DNA of 64,000 nucleotides, taken from positions 62,001 through 126,000 of the forward strand of contig JABAYJ010000007.1 of assembly GCA_018609055.1 (NCBI GenBank). Direction: 5' to 3'. Source of the stretch: Flavobacteriales bacterium. Its GTDB lineage: Bacteria; Bacteroidota; Bacteroidia; Flavobacteriales_D; CAJJDF01. The position numbers and the translations under genes were made by a program. The notes beneath the pieces were generated by a model. The model was not told where the DNA came from and did no database searches. It saw only the letters and a program-made list of their open reading frames with translations. Positions 62,533-64,000 of this stretch are shown piece after piece; position 1 is the stretch's first letter; every line of letters starts with the position of its first letter.

Positions 62533-62738
62533 ATAAACTTGATATTAATATTTTTTACGTATAAATTAGGTGTTATTCAACCTATCGAAAGTACACTTTT
62601 GAAACCTTTTTTTAGGTCAAAAAAAGCCCTAATTACTAACAAATTTTTGTTGATAATGGGGAATGGAATACTATTTGCATTAAAGAATAAAAACTTACTT
62701 TTATTATCATAGGCACATAAGCCTAAAAAACACATATT

Positions 62739-64000
62739 ATGGAAGCCAATTTTTCACCAAGAGTTAATGATGTAATCTCTTATTCAAGAGAAGAAGCATT
62801 GCGACTTGGTCACGATTATATAGGAGCCGAACACTTACTTTTAGGATTAATAAGAGAAGGCGAAGGTTCTGCTATTAAGACAATTATCTCTTTTGGAGTT
62901 GATTTAGTTGATTTGCGATCTGAAGTAGAAAAGATTGTAAAGCCAACCTCTGTAATGTCAGTATCATTAGGAAATATTCCTTTACTAAAGCAAGCAGAGA
63001 AAATTCTTAAAATGATGTACCTAGAAGCTAAAGTAATGCGTAGCGAAAAAATTGGTACGGAGCATTTGTTACTGTCAATTTTGAAAAACAATGACAATAT
63101 TGCCGCAAAAGTATTAGAGAACAACAATGTTGATTACGAAACAGTAAAAGGAAACTTAACTGAAGGTGATGACAACATAGAAGGATTTCCTAATGTGGAA
63201 GGTAGTTTTCCTGAGTCTGGAGATGATTCAGGTGAAGAAGGAAGCATTGGAGGTGGAGGTCAATCTGGTGGTGCCAGAAAAGCTGGAGCTAGCAAATCTA
63301 AAACACCTGTATTAGATAATTTCGGTAGAGATTTAACCAAATTTGCTGAAGATGGTAAACTTGACCCTGTTGTTGGAAGACAAGATGAAATTGAAAGAGT
63401 ATCTCAAATATTAAGTAGAAGAAAGAAGAACAACCCTATTCTTATAGGAGAACCTGGAGTTGGGAAATCTGCTATTGCTGAAGGTTTAGCACTTAGAATT
63501 GTACAAAGAAAAGTATCAAGAGTATTATTTGATAAGAGAATTGTTTCGCTTGATTTAACTTCTTTAGTTGCTGGAACAAAGTACAGAGGACAGTTTGAAG
63601 AAAGAATGAAAGCATTGATGAATGAACTGGAAAAATCTCCAGATGTAATTCTTTTCATTGATGAAATACACACTATTATTGGTGCTGGTGGAGCTTCTGG
63701 TTCTATGGATGCATCTAACATGTTTAAACCTGCGCTTGCAAGAGGTGAGATACAAGTAATTGGAGCGACTACACTTGATGAGTACAGACAGTACATTGAA
63801 AAAGATGGAGCTTTGGAAAGAAGATTCCAGAAAGTATTGGTAGAACCTACTAATATTGAGGAGACTATTGAGATTTTGAACAACATCAAAAATCGATACG
63901 AAGATCATCACTTGGTAACTTATACAGACGAAGCAATAGAAGCTTGTGTTAAGTTAACTGCCAGATATGTTACTGATAGATTTCTTCCTGATAAAGCTAT
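62739..64000 (+). CDS. clpC: ATP-dependent Clp protease ATP-binding subunit ClpC (5' part)
   Basis: The frame starts at ATG 62739 ([20 protein letters not shown]) and is open to the window end, so about 420 residues are visible and the second ATPase module is cut off. The N domain has two Clp-N repeats ([19 protein letters not shown] and [17 protein letters not shown]), then an acidic, Gly-rich linker. AAA module 1 has Walker [32 protein letters not shown] and Walker [17 protein letters not shown]. ClpC unfolds proteins for the ClpP peptidase. It is divergent from gyrA across a 206-nt gap. Confidence 0.92.
   Translation, partial: MEANFSPRVNDVISYSREEALRLGHDYIGAEHLLLGLIREGEGSAIKTIISFGVDLVDLRSEVEKIVKPTSVMSVSLGNIPLLKQAEKILKMMYLEAKVMRSEKIGTEHLLLSILKNNDNIAAKVLENNNVDYETVKGNLTEGDDNIEGFPNVEGSFPESGDDSGEEGSIGGGGQSGGARKAGASKSKTPVLDNFGRDLTKFAEDGKLDPVVGRQDEIERVSQILSRRKKNNPILIGEPGVGKSAIAEGLALRIVQRKVSRVLFDKRIVSLDLTSLVAGTKYRGQFEERMKALMNELEKSPDVILFIDEIHTIIGAGGASGSMDASNMFKPALARGEIQVIGATTLDEYRQYIEKDGALERRFQKVLVEPTNIEETIEILNNIKNRYEDHHLVTYTDEAIEACVKLTARYVTDRFLPDKA

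Noticed and set aside
62710..62725. TAGGC/GCCTA inverted repeat upstream of clpC as a CtsR-like operator
   Set aside because: The arms are only 5 bp and do not match the heptad repeat of CtsR sites; CtsR is not a Bacteroidota regulator.

Overview
The window comes from a Bacteroidota chromosome, most likely a Flavobacteriales-type organism (perhaps near Crocinitomicaceae or Cryomorphaceae; the family is inference). The evidence is low G+C (about one third by eye), TAnnTTTG promoter elements, almost no Shine-Dalgarno sequences, Por/T9SS C-terminal sorting domains, lipoproteins with Cys-Lys-Lys after the lipobox, and families typical of the phylum: DUF5686, DUF5606, DUF2452, fused E1 alpha/beta, ABC-F and a DnaX without the zinc module. 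I saw no rRNA, tRNA, CRISPR array, prophage or transposase gene.

Layout. 1-6.5 kb: end of an Smr/DUF2027 protein, two tandem secreted T9SS paralogues, aspartokinase and an ABC-F ATPase. 6.5-10.7 kb: envelope-protein genes with decay, namely a beta-barrel-like gene with an in-frame stop and a CDP-alcohol phosphatidyltransferase gene that is frameshifted and split by about 646 bp carrying another small gene. 10.8-14.3 kb: GH25 lysozyme, TatD, a thioredoxin-fold protein and a CHR transporter. 14.4-17.5 kb: an MbnP-like T9SS protein followed by two MauG/CcpA-type di-heme peroxidase lipoproteins. 17.5-24.5 kb: a tight six-gene minus-strand operon (AAA+ ATPase, DUF4328 membrane protein, three uncharacterised proteins, SDR). 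24.7-28.6 kb: DUF2452, a broken beta-barrel gene, a retropepsin-like protease, an unknown protein and a long coiled-coil protein. 28.7-36.9 kb: dnaX, HU, rhomboid, class IV aminotransferase, YqgE/AlgH, two lipoproteins, holA and recN. 37-45 kb: a decayed sigma-factor gene, esterase, DUF5606, lptB, a DUF5686 outer-membrane protein, tatC and recQ. 45-53.4 kb: fused 2-oxo acid dehydrogenase E1, M48 peptidase, an outer-membrane protein, a flavoprotein and a lipoprotein peptide deformylase. 53.4-57.2 kb: propeller lipoprotein, small lipoprotein, HMA metal-binding lipoprotein and a third di-heme peroxidase. 57.2-64 kb: a near-empty stretch, TPR protein, bS21 with an N-truncated paralogue, gyrA and the 5' part of clpC.

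Working together. dnaX and holA encode two clamp-loader subunits. lptB and tatC serve envelope biogenesis. Di-heme peroxidases occur in two clusters with putative copper/metal-binding secreted partners, suggesting periplasmic or surface metal-redox chemistry. The AAA+/membrane operon is the best candidate for an undescribed system, but its function cannot be read from sequence.

The strongest single signal is inside dnaX: a 9-bp hairpin abutting a run of ten A at the end of the conserved clamp-loader part, with stop codons immediately reached in both other frames. This is the layout expected for slippage producing a short gamma-like product. Several genes have the -7 element only 3-7 nt before the start codon, implying leaderless or nearly leaderless mRNAs.
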